A stretch of 62,902 nucleotides of DNA from Streptomyces silvae (GCF_016745505.1 NZ_JAERUC010000185.1:1-62902); one strand, 5' to 3'. Positions 1 to 7,966 are shown, counted from the first letter of the stretch. A program made the numbers and translations. The notes: generated by a model from the letters alone, not told the origin.

Positions 1-63
1 CGGAGCGTTGCCGACCGACGACAACGCCGCGAGGTGCGGTACCAGGGCACGCGAGCCCAGCAT
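1..63 (-). CDS. Possible 5' end of an unidentified gene running off the left edge
   Basis: Reading leftwards from an ATG at 61-63 gives MLGSRALVPHLAALSSVGNA with typical high-GC codon use, open to the window edge. There is no clear Shine-Dalgarno sequence or promoter box. The frame stays open upstream of this ATG but contains a TTA leucine codon, which argues against coding there. The product cannot be named; this may simply be a fortuitous open frame. Confidence 0.2.
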   Translation of the reverse strand, partial: MLGSRALVPHLAALSSVGNAP

Positions 64-255
64 GATCCAAACGAGAGGCCCTAATCCAATGGTACGGGCC
101 CGACGGGTCCGGGGCTTCCCGGCCCGATCCACAGGGCAGGACGACAGCCACAATTCAGCCGATATTCAGCTGGTATTACGTCATCATCCAGCCGGTGAGC
201 GGCCGGACGGCAAGGGGTGCGAGAGGACGAGCAGCCCGGGTCAGGGCGGACACCA
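64..255. other. Intergenic, no gene recognised
   Basis: The open frames here have poor codon bias and cross between reading frames without a sensible start. A slightly AT-richer stretch around 155-190 could hold a promoter for a gene to the left. Nothing else is seen. Confidence 0.4.
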
Positions 256-286
256 CCTTGCCCGCCGGGGACGCCGGCGGGCAAGG
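256..286 (-). terminator. Hairpin terminator of the substrate-binding protein gene
   Basis: CCTTGCCCGCCGG (256-268) pairs perfectly with CCGGCGGGCAAGG (274-286) across a 5-nt loop. It lies about 40 nt beyond the stop codon of the leftward gene ending at 328. No clear U-tract follows, which is usual in streptomycetes. Confidence 0.75.
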
Positions 287-327
287 GAGTTGAGCTGCAT
301 CTGAGCTTCGATTGCGGCTTTGACCTG

Positions 328-2628
328 CTACTTCTTCCGATTCGCGGGGGAACCTGCCGCTTGGCGCCCGGTGAATCCGATGTCCTCGTAGCGGGGTGCG
401 GCGAAGCCGAAGGCGCCGATGTTCGCAAGTTTCTTGTCGACGGCGACCAGCTGTGGCCTCTGATACAGCGGAATCGATCCTGCGGCGGCCCAGATCCGTG
501 CGTCGGCCTGCTTCAGGAGGTCCCTGGACGCGTTGGCGTCGAGTTCGGAGACCGCCCGGTCGAAGAGCTGGTCGATGTGGTCCGAACCGACCCGGGTGTA
601 GTTCTGCTCGACGAGCAGCGAGCCGTCGGTGGCGGGCTCCGGCTTGGAGAAGATCGGGCGGCCGTCGGTCGCGGGGTAGGCGGTGGCGGGCCACGAGTAC
701 AGCGCCATGTCGTAGTCGCCGGAGGCGATGTGGTCCTTGAAGTAGCTCTCGTCGTCGACCTTGGTGATCTGCGTGCTGATGCCGATCGCGTCCAGCATCT
801 CGACGATCTTCTGCCCGACGGTGCGCAGCGGCTGCGATCCGGGGCCGGAGGGCAGTACGAAGCGGAGGGTCAGGGGCTTGCCGCCCTTGCCGATCCGGGC
901 CTTCACCGAGGCGGGGGCGGGGGCCGGGGTGCCGGCGGGGGCGTAGGCGCCCGCGGGGCCCTTGTCCTGGGCGGTGACCCCGGTGCCGGCGGGGCCGTCG
1001 CCCGGCTTGTCGTCACCGACGATGTACGTGCCCTCCTCGCGCGAGGCCTTGTCGTCCTCCTCCTCCTCCCCCTTCTCCTCCTTCTCGGCGGCCTTCTCCG
1101 ACGCCTTGTCGGTCGCCTTCGCCGAAGCCTTCTCCGAAGCCTTGTCCGTGGCCTTCCCGGACGCCTTGTCGGTGGCCTTCGCCGAGGCCTTGTCGGTGGC
1201 CTCCCCCGACGCCTTCTTCTCGGCCTCGCTGCCCGCCTTGGTGTCCTCGGTCCTGCGGACGGCCCCGCCCACGGTCCATCCCGCGTCGGCCAGCAGCGCC
1301 TGCGCCTCCTTGGTGTCCTGGTCGCCGAGCGCGCCGCTGCCGTCCTTGTACGCGGGCTGCCCGGCCAGGGCCAGGTGGCTGCCGGGCGGCTTCGCCGGCA
1401 GGCCGAGCGGCTTCAGGACCGCGTCGGCGAGCTCCTGGCGGTCCAGGGTGCGGGCGATGGCACGGCGCACCCGGTCGTCGGAGAGGGCGCCGGACTCGCC
1501 GTTCATCGCGAGCTGCGTGTAGGCCGGCTCCAGGGACTTGCGTACGACGAACCCCTGCAGCGACTTCTGCTCGGCCGCGTACACCGCGACGGCTTCCCGG
1601 TTCTTCTCGCGGGCCAGCTGCGCCGCCTCGGCGGCCTCCTCGTCCGAGCCGTGGGCCAGCGCCCAGGACCGCAGGGCGGCGGCCGGGGTGATGTCGGCGC
1701 CGGGGCCGTGGGCGGGCGGCCCGCCGTTCCCCCCGCGGTAGCGGGCCGCGAGGGCGATGCCGTTCGCCGTCGTGGCGTCGATGTCGGCGACGTCCACCGT
1801 GCCGGCGGTCAGCGCGTCGGTACGGTCCTTGGGCTCGACGGCGCGGAAGACCAGGGATTCGAGCTTGGCCTCGTTGCCCCACCAGCGCGGGTTCCGGTCG
1901 AGGACGACCGTCCCCTTGTCCTTGTTCACGCTGCGCAGCCGGAACGGCCCTGCGGTGTTCTTCAGGGTGGCCCTGGCCCCGTCGTTGAAGGTGCCGGGCG
2001 AGCCGGTCACCTCCTTCGGGTACAGCGGTGAGAACAGCGAGCGCCAGTCCGCGTACGGCTTCGAGAACGTGACCCGGACCTGGAGGTCGTCCTTGCCCCG
2101 CTCGATCTTCTCGATCCGCTCGTACCCCGCGTTGCGCGCGGTCCAGAAGGCCGAGTCCTTGCCGCTCAGCGCGCGCCACTGGGCGACGAAGTCGGGGGCG
2201 CCGATCTCCCGGCCGTCGCTCCACACGGCCTGCTGGTTGAGCTTGTAGAGGACGACCTGCTTGGGCTCCTGCTCGATGACCTTCGCCGACTCCAGGTAGT
2301 CGGGGTTGAGCTTGGGCTCACCCCGCGCGTCCAGCGGGAACAGGGAGGGCAGCAGGGCTCCGGTGATCCGCGTCGTCGCGCTGTCCGCGTCGGCCTGGTA
2401 GGCGTTGAGCGTGGCGGGGACCGCGTCGATGGCCCAGGTGAGGGTGGAGCCGTCGGCCACCCGGTCCCGGGAGGCCGGGGCGATGTCCTGCGGGACGGCC
2501 ACCGGGGTGGGGCCCTCGCTGTCCGAGGTGCAGCCCGCCAGTACCGGGAGCGTGAGCACGCCTGTCGCCAGGAGCGCGACCGAGCGGCGCTTTCGGGCCG
2601 TCCCGCGTGGGACGCCGACGTGGGCCAT
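328..2628 (-). CDS. ABC transporter substrate-binding lipoprotein, peptide-binding (SBP_bac_5) family, with low-complexity insert
   Basis: This 766-residue protein is an extracellular solute-binding lipoprotein of the oligopeptide/nickel (DppA/OppA-like) family. The start ATG follows a GGAGG Shine-Dalgarno. A basic N-terminus, hydrophobic core and lipobox LAGC near residue 32 predict lipid anchoring. Family features include the LTWAIDAVP strand, the VLYKLNQQAVWSDG motif around residues 125-140, and the C-terminal lobe with QITKVDDESYF and DMALYSW. It is much longer than the usual 520-600 residues because residues about 455-575 form an inserted Lys/Ala/Thr/Asp/Ser repeat, then a Glu/Asp stretch and a Pro/Ala/Gly-rich linker. 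The two lobes flanking the insert look intact. No permease or ATPase is adjacent, so it is an orphan binding protein here. Ligand unknown, peptide most likely. Confidence 0.9.
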   Translation of the reverse strand: MAHVGVPRGTARKRRSVALLATGVLTLPVLAGCTSDSEGPTPVAVPQDIAPASRDRVADGSTLTWAIDAVPATLNAYQADADSATTRITGALLPSLFPLDARGEPKLNPDYLESAKVIEQEPKQVVLYKLNQQAVWSDGREIGAPDFVAQWRALSGKDSAFWTARNAGYERIEKIERGKDDLQVRVTFSKPYADWRSLFSPLYPKEVTGSPGTFNDGARATLKNTAGPFRLRSVNKDKGTVVLDRNPRWWGNEAKLESLVFRAVEPKDRTDALTAGTVDVADIDATTANGIALAARYRGGNGGPPAHGPGADITPAAALRSWALAHGSDEEAAEAAQLAREKNREAVAVYAAEQKSLQGFVVRKSLEPAYTQLAMNGESGALSDDRVRRAIARTLDRQELADAVLKPLGLPAKPPGSHLALAGQPAYKDGSGALGDQDTKEAQALLADAGWTVGGAVRRTEDTKAGSEAEKKASGEATDKASAKATDKASGKATDKASEKASAKATDKASEKAAEKEEKGEEEEDDKASREEGTYIVGDDKPGDGPAGTGVTAQDKGPAGAYAPAGTPAPAPASVKARIGKGGKPLTLRFVLPSGPGSQPLRTVGQKIVEMLDAIGISTQITKVDDESYFKDHIASGDYDMALYSWPATAYPATDGRPIFSKPEPATDGSLLVEQNYTRVGSDHIDQLFDRAVSELDANASRDLLKQADARIWAAAGSIPLYQRPQLVAVDKKLANIGAFGFAAPRYEDIGFTGRQAAGSPANRKK

Positions 2629-2707
2629 GGCTGATACCTCCGGGGCCGGCCCGGCCCACCCTGTACCGGAATGGACCGGATGATGCGTTCTGGTGGCATT
2701 TGCAGTT

Positions 2708-2728
2708 GATCAGACTGATTCGCTGATC
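2708..2728. promoter_or_regulatory. Weak inverted repeat upstream of the substrate-binding protein
   Basis: GATCAG (2708-2713) and CTGATC (2723-2728) form a short dyad in an AT-richer patch about 80 nt upstream of the lipoprotein start. It could be an operator or part of the promoter. The short arms make this tentative. Confidence 0.25.
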
Positions 2729-2821
2729 CACTGAAAGCACCTGCACGCGCGGGAGGAGGCAGGCGCGGCCGTCGAGGCCGCGGAAGTCACCCGTGCGGCC
2801 CCGGTACCGGCCCGGCGGCGG

Positions 2822-3373
2822 TCAGCCCAGGAGCTTGACGATCGCGTCGGTGGTGTCGGTCTCGCCGAGCCTCGGGAAGATCTTCTCGACGCTGTTGCGG
2901 TGGGCGTCGGCGTCCATGTCGGTGACCGCGTCCGTGGCGATGGTGACGTGGTAGCCGTGCTCGTGCGCGGCGCGGGCGGTGGACTCGACGCCGATGCTGG
3001 TGGCGATGCCCGTGAGGACGACCTGGGTGACGCCGCGGCGGCGCAGTTCGAGGTCGAGGGCGGTGCCGTGGAAGGCGCCCCACTGCTGCTTGGTGACCAC
3101 GATGTCGCTCTCGCGCGGGCCGAGCTCGGGCACGATGTCGGCCCAGTCCGCGGCGGGCTTCCCGGACGGGCCCCGGCTCTCGTTACGGCCGGGGGCGCCG
3201 CCCGTCACCCGGACCAGGAAGACCGGGAGGTCCTTGGCGCGGAAGGCGTCGGCGAGGGTCACGGAGCGGGCGACGACGTCCTCGGCCGGGTGGGCCGTGG
3301 GGAGGCCGACGATGCCCTTCTGCAGGTCGACGACGACGAGAGCGGTCCGGGGGTCCAGGACGGTGGCGGTCAT
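2822..3373 (-). CDS. Isochorismatase-fold hydrolase (cysteine hydrolase superfamily)
   Basis: This 183-residue cytoplasmic protein matches the isochorismatase-like fold. It has TALVVVDLQKGIVG near the N-terminus (the family Asp), VVTKQQW mid-protein (the family Lys) and TGIATSIGVESTARAAHEHG near residue 130. In amidohydrolase members such as nicotinamidases the last motif carries the nucleophilic Cys; here that position is Gly, as in true isochorismatases. Amidase activity is therefore unlikely and the substrate is unknown. The ATG has a good AAGGAG Shine-Dalgarno. Five octanucleotide repeats sit directly upstream, between it and the MFS stop. It probably forms the last gene of a marR-MFS-hydrolase operon. 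Confidence 0.88.
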   Translation of the reverse strand: MTATVLDPRTALVVVDLQKGIVGLPTAHPAEDVVARSVTLADAFRAKDLPVFLVRVTGGAPGRNESRGPSGKPAADWADIVPELGPRESDIVVTKQQWGAFHGTALDLELRRRGVTQVVLTGIATSIGVESTARAAHEHGYHVTIATDAVTDMDADAHRNSVEKIFPRLGETDTTDAIVKLLG

Positions 3374-3384
3374 GCGTAACTCCT

Positions 3385-3424
3385 TGATGTGCTGATGTGC
3401 TGATGTGCTGATGTGTTGATGTAC
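3385..3424. repeat. Octanucleotide tandem repeat, five units
   Basis: TGATGTGC occurs three times perfectly (3385-3408), followed by TGATGTGT and TGATGTAC. The array lies between the stop of the MFS gene (3437) and the Shine-Dalgarno of the hydrolase (start 3373), so on the transcribed strand GCACATCA units precede AAGGAG directly. Confidence 0.9.
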
Positions 3425-3436
3425 GGACGTGGTCGG

Positions 3437-4945
3437 TCAGGTGCGTGCGCGCAGGGCGCGGTCGGTGAGGGTCAGGGCGGCCAGCAGGACGGCCAGGACG
3501 ACGGAGACCGCCGCCATGAGGTGGAGCCCGGCGTCGGTCGCCGCGTCCGCGTAGGCCAGGGCGATCAGGCTGGACGCGGTGATCGCGCCGATGTACTGGG
3601 CGGTGCGTTGGAGCCCGGCGGCGGCCCCGATGCTCTCGGGGGGCGCGTAGGCCTGGACGGCGGCCTGGTTGCTCGTGCCGATGAGTCCCTGCGGGGCGCC
3701 GAAGCACGCTCCGGCGAGCAGCAGGACGGCGAGCGGGGTATCGCCGGAGAGGAGGACCAGGATGCCCGCGCCGGCGGTGAGCAGGAGGCAGGCCACGGTC
3801 AGCGGGGCCCGCAGCCCCTTCGTGCGCGCGCCGAGCAGCGAGCAGACGAGCGCGGTCACCGACATCGGGAGCATGAGCAGCCCCGTGTGGCCCGAGGAGA
3901 ATCCGCGGGCCTCCTCCAGCCACTGGGTGTAGCCGTACATGACGCAGTAGATCAGCAGATAGCTGAGGCCGTGGCGTATGTACGTACGGAGCAGGGGGCC
4001 GTTGCCCGCGATCATCCGGAGGTCGATGAACGGCTGCGGGGTGCGCAGCTGCCACCGGACCAGGACGGCCGTCAGGACGGCGAAGGGGGCGAGCAGCCAC
4101 CACTGCGGGTGGGCGAGGTCGAGCAGGAAGAAGACCAGCACCGTCAGCGCGGTGGTGAACAGGCCGATGCCCAGCGGGTCCAGGGAGAGCTTCGGCGCGG
4201 ACCCGTCGGCGGCCCGGTCGCGCGGCGGGTCGGCGGGGACCCAGAGCAGCGCGGCGCCGAAGGCGAGCAGCGCGATCGGCACGTTGACGGCGAAGATGCC
4301 GCGCCAGCCGACGACGGACACCAGCAGCCCGCCGAGCGCGGGGCCGACGGCGGCGCTGCCGAGGGCCGCGAAGGAGAGTCTGGCGAGGACGGGGCGCGGG
4401 GTGGGACGGCCGAGGCGCCGCGACTCGTCGCGCAGGACGGCCATGGCGGCCGGGTACGCGGCCGATGTGCCGACGCCGAGCAGCAGCCGGGAGACGATCA
4501 GTGTGCCGAATCCGGGGGCCAGTGCGCCGACGAGACCGGACGCCATCACGACGACGAGACCGGCCAGGAAGACCCTGCGCGGGCCGAGGGTGTCGGCGAG
4601 CTTGCCGAGGACGGGCTGGGCGACGGCGCTGGCGAGGTAGAGGACGGAGATGAGCCAGGCGGTGTCGGCGGCCCCGATGCCGAAGGAGTGCCCGATGGCC
4701 ACCAGGGCGGTGGAGATCATCGTGGTGTTGAGCGGGTTGAGCAGGGAGCCCATCAGCAGCGGCGCGGTGAGCCGCGCGCTGAACCCTGCGCGGGGGTCGG
4801 ATCCGGAGCCGGGGCCGGACCCGCGGACGGAACCAGGGCCGGGGTCGGAACCTGAACCGGGGCCTGCTCCGGATACCTCGGCCGGCGTGGGCCGGGGGTC
4901 CGCCGCCGGCGCGCCGGTGGTCAGCTCCGTGCCGCGACGGGTCAC
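3437..4945 (-). CDS. MFS transporter, DHA2-like drug/H+ antiporter type
   Basis: The protein has 502 residues and the multiple hydrophobic helices of a major facilitator efflux pump. Family signs are PLLMGSLLNPLNTTMISTAL at the first helix, a loop motif like GKLADTLGPRRVFLAG after helix 2 (residues about 115-130), and GPALGGLLVSVVGWRGIFAVN for helix 5 (motif C-like). The GTG start overlaps the marR stop as GTGA, so translation is coupled and control by the MarR repressor is likely. The first ~55 residues are an odd Gly/Pro/Ser/Asp-rich repeat before helix 1, unusual for the family. The exported compound is unknown. Confidence 0.9.
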   Translation of the reverse strand: MTRRGTELTTGAPAADPRPTPAEVSGAGPGSGSDPGPGSVRGSGPGSGSDPRAGFSARLTAPLLMGSLLNPLNTTMISTALVAIGHSFGIGAADTAWLISVLYLASAVAQPVLGKLADTLGPRRVFLAGLVVVMASGLVGALAPGFGTLIVSRLLLGVGTSAAYPAAMAVLRDESRRLGRPTPRPVLARLSFAALGSAAVGPALGGLLVSVVGWRGIFAVNVPIALLAFGAALLWVPADPPRDRAADGSAPKLSLDPLGIGLFTTALTVLVFFLLDLAHPQWWLLAPFAVLTAVLVRWQLRTPQPFIDLRMIAGNGPLLRTYIRHGLSYLLIYCVMYGYTQWLEEARGFSSGHTGLLMLPMSVTALVCSLLGARTKGLRAPLTVACLLLTAGAGILVLLSGDTPLAVLLLAGACFGAPQGLIGTSNQAAVQAYAPPESIGAAAGLQRTAQYIGAITASSLIALAYADAATDAGLHLMAAVSVVLAVLLAALTLTDRALRART

Positions 4946-5463
4946 TTGTCGACCAGACGGCCGATGAGCTCGACGGCCTCGGCGAGCGCCCGGCGCTCCG
5001 CCCCGTCCAGTTCACCGGCGATCGCGTCGGCGAGCCAGCTCCGCTTGGCGGCCCGTACGCCCGCCAGGACCGTGCTGCCCTCCTCGGTCACCGACACGAC
5101 CGACTTGCGGCCGTCCGACGGGTCGGGGGCCCGGGTGACGAACCCCTGGCTCTCCAGGGCGCCCAGGGTCAGCCGCATCGACTGGGGCCGTACGAGCTCG
5201 GCGCGGGCCAGCGACGCGGTGGTGGCCGGTCCGCCGTCCTCCAGCCGGGCGAGGACCGAGCGCTGGGAGGGGGTGAGCAGGCTGTCCGCCGAGGAGCTCC
5301 GCAGCCGCCTGAGCAGCCGGCCGACCACGCCCGAGAGATCGGCCGCCACACGCTCGGCCGTGGGATCGGCAGCGCTCGGCGACGAGACGTGCCCTGAGGC
5401 CCCCGGGTTCTCTGCCGTACCGGCGGCCCTGGGGTGCTCGGCGCTCTCGGATGTTCCGGACAT
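4942..5463 (-). CDS. MarR-family transcriptional regulator
   Basis: This 173-residue protein has a winged helix: LTPSQRSVLARLEDGGPATTASLARAELV (helices and turn), then RLTLGALESQGFVTRAPDPSDGRKSVVSVT, whose DGRK wing is typical of MarR. The ATG at 5463 is chosen because a TACCGT -10 box lies exactly 7 nt upstream with a TTGCAA -35 box 17 bp further, indicating a leaderless mRNA. A reading frame extending further upstream would run through the operator. It overlaps the MFS gene by 4 bp and is probably its repressor. Its own promoter is covered by a concentric palindrome, so autoregulation is likely. Confidence 0.9.
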   Translation of the reverse strand: MSGTSESAEHPRAAGTAENPGASGHVSSPSAADPTAERVAADLSGVVGRLLRRLRSSSADSLLTPSQRSVLARLEDGGPATTASLARAELVRPQSMRLTLGALESQGFVTRAPDPSDGRKSVVSVTEEGSTVLAGVRAAKRSWLADAIAGELDGAERRALAEAVELIGRLVDK

Positions 5464-5470
5464 GTGTTCC

Positions 5471-5513
5471 ACGGTAAAGATGGACAGGGCATCTTGCAAG
5501 GCAACCTGTCCAT
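5471..5513 (-). promoter_or_regulatory. marR promoter with concentric palindromic operator
   Basis: ATGGACAGG (5480-5488) and CCTGTCCAT (5505-5513) are perfect 9-bp arms. Between them, centred on the same point (5496.5), lies the perfect palindrome CTTGCAAG (5493-5500). The central TTGCAA serves as -35 and TACCGT (5471-5476) as -10 for marR, with 17 bp between. A dimer bound here would block the promoter. Confidence 0.75.
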
Positions 5514-5590
5514 TGTTCGGCAAAGGGGGCCGCGACCGGCGGACGGCGCGCTGAACAGGGCCGCTGTTGCCCGCCACCGGGCCCGCGATC

Positions 5591-5609
5591 TAGGGTGAAT
5601 GCGCTTTCA
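5591..5609 (+). promoter_or_regulatory. lacI-type gene promoter box and operator
   Basis: TGAATGCGCTTTCA (5596-5609) has the form TGAA-N-GCGC-N-TTCA, a LacI-type dyad with a central CG. It nearly equals the TGTATGCGCTTACA site in front of the importer operon at 7967. A TAGGGT box (5591-5596) overlaps it, so the site would sit at the transcription start of the regulator gene. This suggests negative autoregulation and argues against translation from the GTG at 5595, which lies in the operator. Confidence 0.7.
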
Positions 5610-5672
5610 GAAGAGGGCCGCCACCCGCACCGGCGGGTGCTGCGCACGGAGAAGAAGCGGACGGTCGGTCGA

Positions 5673-6728
5673 GTGAGCGCGCCTACGGTGTACGACGTGG
5701 CCGAGCGGTCGGGCGTCTCGATCGCCACGGTTTCCCGGGTCTACCGCAACCCCGACTCGGTGCGCGCCGGGACACGGGAACGGGTGCTGGAGGCGGCCCG
5801 TGAGCTCGGCTACGTACCGAGCGGGAACGCCCGGGGCCTGGCCAGCCGCACCACCGGGGTGCTGGGGCTCTGCTTCCCCGACTACGCGGATCCGGAGGCC
5901 GAGGCCGACGCGGAGACCGACAGCGGGGCCGACGACGCCGCGATGCTGTACTCCGACCAGATCATCCGCGGCATGGAGCGGGCGGCCCGCCGTCACGGTT
6001 ACGCCCTGCTGATCGCCGCGTCGCTCCAGGGCGGGCCGGAGAGCCTCGTCGCGAAGGTGGCGGGCCGGGTGGACGGCTTCGCCGTACTGGCCCAGACCGT
6101 GCCGACCGAGGACCTCGACGTCATCTCGCGCCGGCTTCCCGTGGTGATGCTCGCCGGGCCGCGCGAGATCGACCACCTCGACCACATCGTCGTCGCGAAC
6201 GCCGCCGGGGAGCGTGAGCTGGCCCGCCATCTGATCGAGGACCACGGGCTGCGGCGGCTCGCCTTCGTCGGGGGCGACCCGGAGTCGCCCGACGCCGAGG
6301 CACGGTTCCGCGGCTTCCGCGACGCGTGCCGGGACGCCGGGCTGCCGGTCCCGGACGCGCCGGACCTGCGGACCGGGATGATGACGCGGGCCGAGGGCGC
6401 GCGGGCCGCCGAGACACTGCTCGACCGGGGCGCCGAGCGGCCGGAGGCGATGGTCTTCGCCAACGACCAGATGGCGGTGGGGGCGCTGCGCGCGCTGGAG
6501 CGGCGCGGGGTGCGGGTGCCCGAGGACATCGCCGTGACCGGCTTCGACGGGATTCCGCTGAGCCGGATCGTGCGCCCCTCGCTCACGACCGTACGGCAGC
6601 CGATCCGGCAGCTGGGCGAGCAGGCGGTGGAGTTGCTGGTGCAACGCCTGGCCGATCCGAGCCGCGACCCGGTGTCACTGGAGCTGCCCGTCGCCCTGGC
6701 CCGCCGTGCGAGCTGCGGCTGCGGCTGA
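5673..6728 (+). CDS. LacI-family transcriptional regulator of the adjacent glycan locus
   Basis: This 351-residue regulator starts with the LacI headpiece VSAPTVYDVAERSGVSIATV, with hinge region PSGNARGLASRTTG. The periplasmic-binding-like sensor domain follows, with TGVLGLCFPDYA, the FVGGDPESPDAEARFRGF loop, AMVFANDQMAVGALRAL and VTGFDGIPLSRIVRPSLTTV. The GTG at 5673 is preferred because the headpiece begins there; an in-frame GTG at 5595 would add 26 residues and lies inside the operator. A shared 14-bp operator links it to the ABC importer and GH1 operon at 8021-12404. The effector is probably a beta-glucoside. Its 3' end overlaps the convergent esterase gene by 54 bp. Confidence 0.9.
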   Translation: MSAPTVYDVAERSGVSIATVSRVYRNPDSVRAGTRERVLEAARELGYVPSGNARGLASRTTGVLGLCFPDYADPEAEADAETDSGADDAAMLYSDQIIRGMERAARRHGYALLIAASLQGGPESLVAKVAGRVDGFAVLAQTVPTEDLDVISRRLPVVMLAGPREIDHLDHIVVANAAGERELARHLIEDHGLRRLAFVGGDPESPDAEARFRGFRDACRDAGLPVPDAPDLRTGMMTRAEGARAAETLLDRGAERPEAMVFANDQMAVGALRALERRGVRVPEDIAVTGFDGIPLSRIVRPSLTTVRQPIRQLGEQAVELLVQRLADPSRDPVSLELPVALARRASCGCG

Positions 6729-7757
6729 CCCCCGGCCGCCCCGGACGGCCGTGTCCGGCCCCCGGCCGCCCGGGGCGGCGCCCCGGAGCCAGGTCCCGAA
6801 GAAGCGTTCGCGCCGCGCGGCGAGCTCCGCGCTCTCCTCCGCGAGCCCGTCGTACGCGAAGTGCCCCGCCCGCAGCACCATCAACTCCCGGGGCCCGGGC
6901 AGCGCGTTGTGCACGGCGAACTGCCCCGGCGGCGGCACGGACGGGTCGAACAGGGCCGCGGCCACGAGCGTCGGCAGCTCCAGCCGGGCGGCGGCGGTCG
7001 CCGCGTCGAAGTAGCGCAGGACCTCCGTGACGTCGGGGTGCCCGCGATGGTGGGCGCGTACGGACTCCCCGCTGCCCACGCAGGGCAGGGTGAGCCGGAG
7101 CGGGTGGTTGCCGAAGGTCGGGACGGTGAGCTGCGCCGCGCCGAACCGTTCGTCCCAGGGCAGCGCGAGCGCCCCGAGCCCACCGCCGAAGCTCTCCCCC
7201 AGGTAACCGAGCCGGCCGGGGCCCGCGAGCCCGGGCAGCAGCTCCTGGAGCGCCGAGGCCGCACACCACAGGTCGGCCACGCAGTCGCCGATGACATAGG
7301 TGTCGCGCGATCCGATGCCGTGCAGGACGTGCCCCGCCGCCTCGTCCGGGATGCCGGGCACCCGTCCGCGGGACCCCATGCCGCGTACGCAGGGCAGGAT
7401 CGCGGCGGACCGGGGCAGCGGCAGCGGCACATCGGACCCGGCCTCCTGGCGGCCTCCGTACCCGTGCCCGATGACGAAGCCGTGCTCCGCCGTGCCGTCG
7501 GCGGGCAGCGCGAGCCAGCCTCCGAGGCGTACGCCGCCGATGGACGTGAAGGTCACGCCGTGCAGCCGGACCCCGTCGCGCTCCTCCTCGACGGGACCCA
7601 CCTCGGGGGCGGTGGCGACGGCGCGTGCCTCACGGTGGCGCGCCGTCCAGAACGCCTCGAAGTCCCCGGGTTCCGCGGGTGCCGGGACGCGCAGCAGGTC
7701 ATCGCGGGTCCGGCCGTAGGCGGGGTCGAACGGGAAGTCATGGAGGAACAGGGCCAT
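6675..7757 (-). CDS. Acetylxylan esterase-like alpha/beta hydrolase (CE7/AXE1 family)
   Basis: The protein has 360 residues and resembles CE7 acetyl esterases (acetylxylan esterase/cephalosporin-C deacetylase). It begins ALFLHDFPFDPAYGRTRDD, has the oxyanion-side segment VIGHGYGGRQE, the RGMGSRG strand, the nucleophile elbow GYLGESFGGGLGAL, and a late Asp/His pair (ALFDPSVPPPGQFAVHNA, VLRAGHFAYDG). The ATG at 7757 is chosen because a TACTGT box lies 7 nt upstream (7765-7770), so the mRNA is probably leaderless. There is no signal peptide, so it acts in the cytoplasm and may deacetylate imported oligosaccharides. It is divergent from the importer operon and overlaps the end of the lacI-type gene. 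Confidence 0.85.
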   Translation of the reverse strand: MALFLHDFPFDPAYGRTRDDLLRVPAPAEPGDFEAFWTARHREARAVATAPEVGPVEEERDGVRLHGVTFTSIGGVRLGGWLALPADGTAEHGFVIGHGYGGRQEAGSDVPLPLPRSAAILPCVRGMGSRGRVPGIPDEAAGHVLHGIGSRDTYVIGDCVADLWCAASALQELLPGLAGPGRLGYLGESFGGGLGALALPWDERFGAAQLTVPTFGNHPLRLTLPCVGSGESVRAHHRGHPDVTEVLRYFDAATAAARLELPTLVAAALFDPSVPPPGQFAVHNALPGPRELMVLRAGHFAYDGLAEESAELAARRERFFGTWLRGAAPGGRGPDTAVRGGRGSAAAAARTAGQGDGQLQ

Positions 7758-7828
7758 GCGCAGGACAGTAGGGCCTCCTCCGGTGCCGGGCGGGGCCGCC
7801 CCAGGGGCCTGGATTCCCTCCACCCCAA

Positions 7829-7859
7829 GCGGAATCGGTCACATCCACTTCTATTCCGC
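7829..7859. promoter_or_regulatory. Inverted repeat between esterase and importer genes
   Basis: GCGGAAT (7829-7835) and ATTCCGC (7853-7859) are perfect 7-bp arms 17 bp apart, upstream of the esterase promoter. They do not match the LacI-type operator, so a second regulator may act here. Tentative. Confidence 0.35.
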
Positions 7860-7966
7860 AAATGACCTGCTTACGGTGCCCCGAACGAACACCCAGGTGT
7901 CGAGCACGTTGCACGAGTGTGACCCAGCACCCTCTTGCGGATTCCGGAAGGACTGTCGCAGAGTGA

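Noticed and set aside
3385..3424. CRISPR-like array
   Set aside because: Units are only 8 bp and directly adjacent with no spacers; it is a simple tandem repeat.
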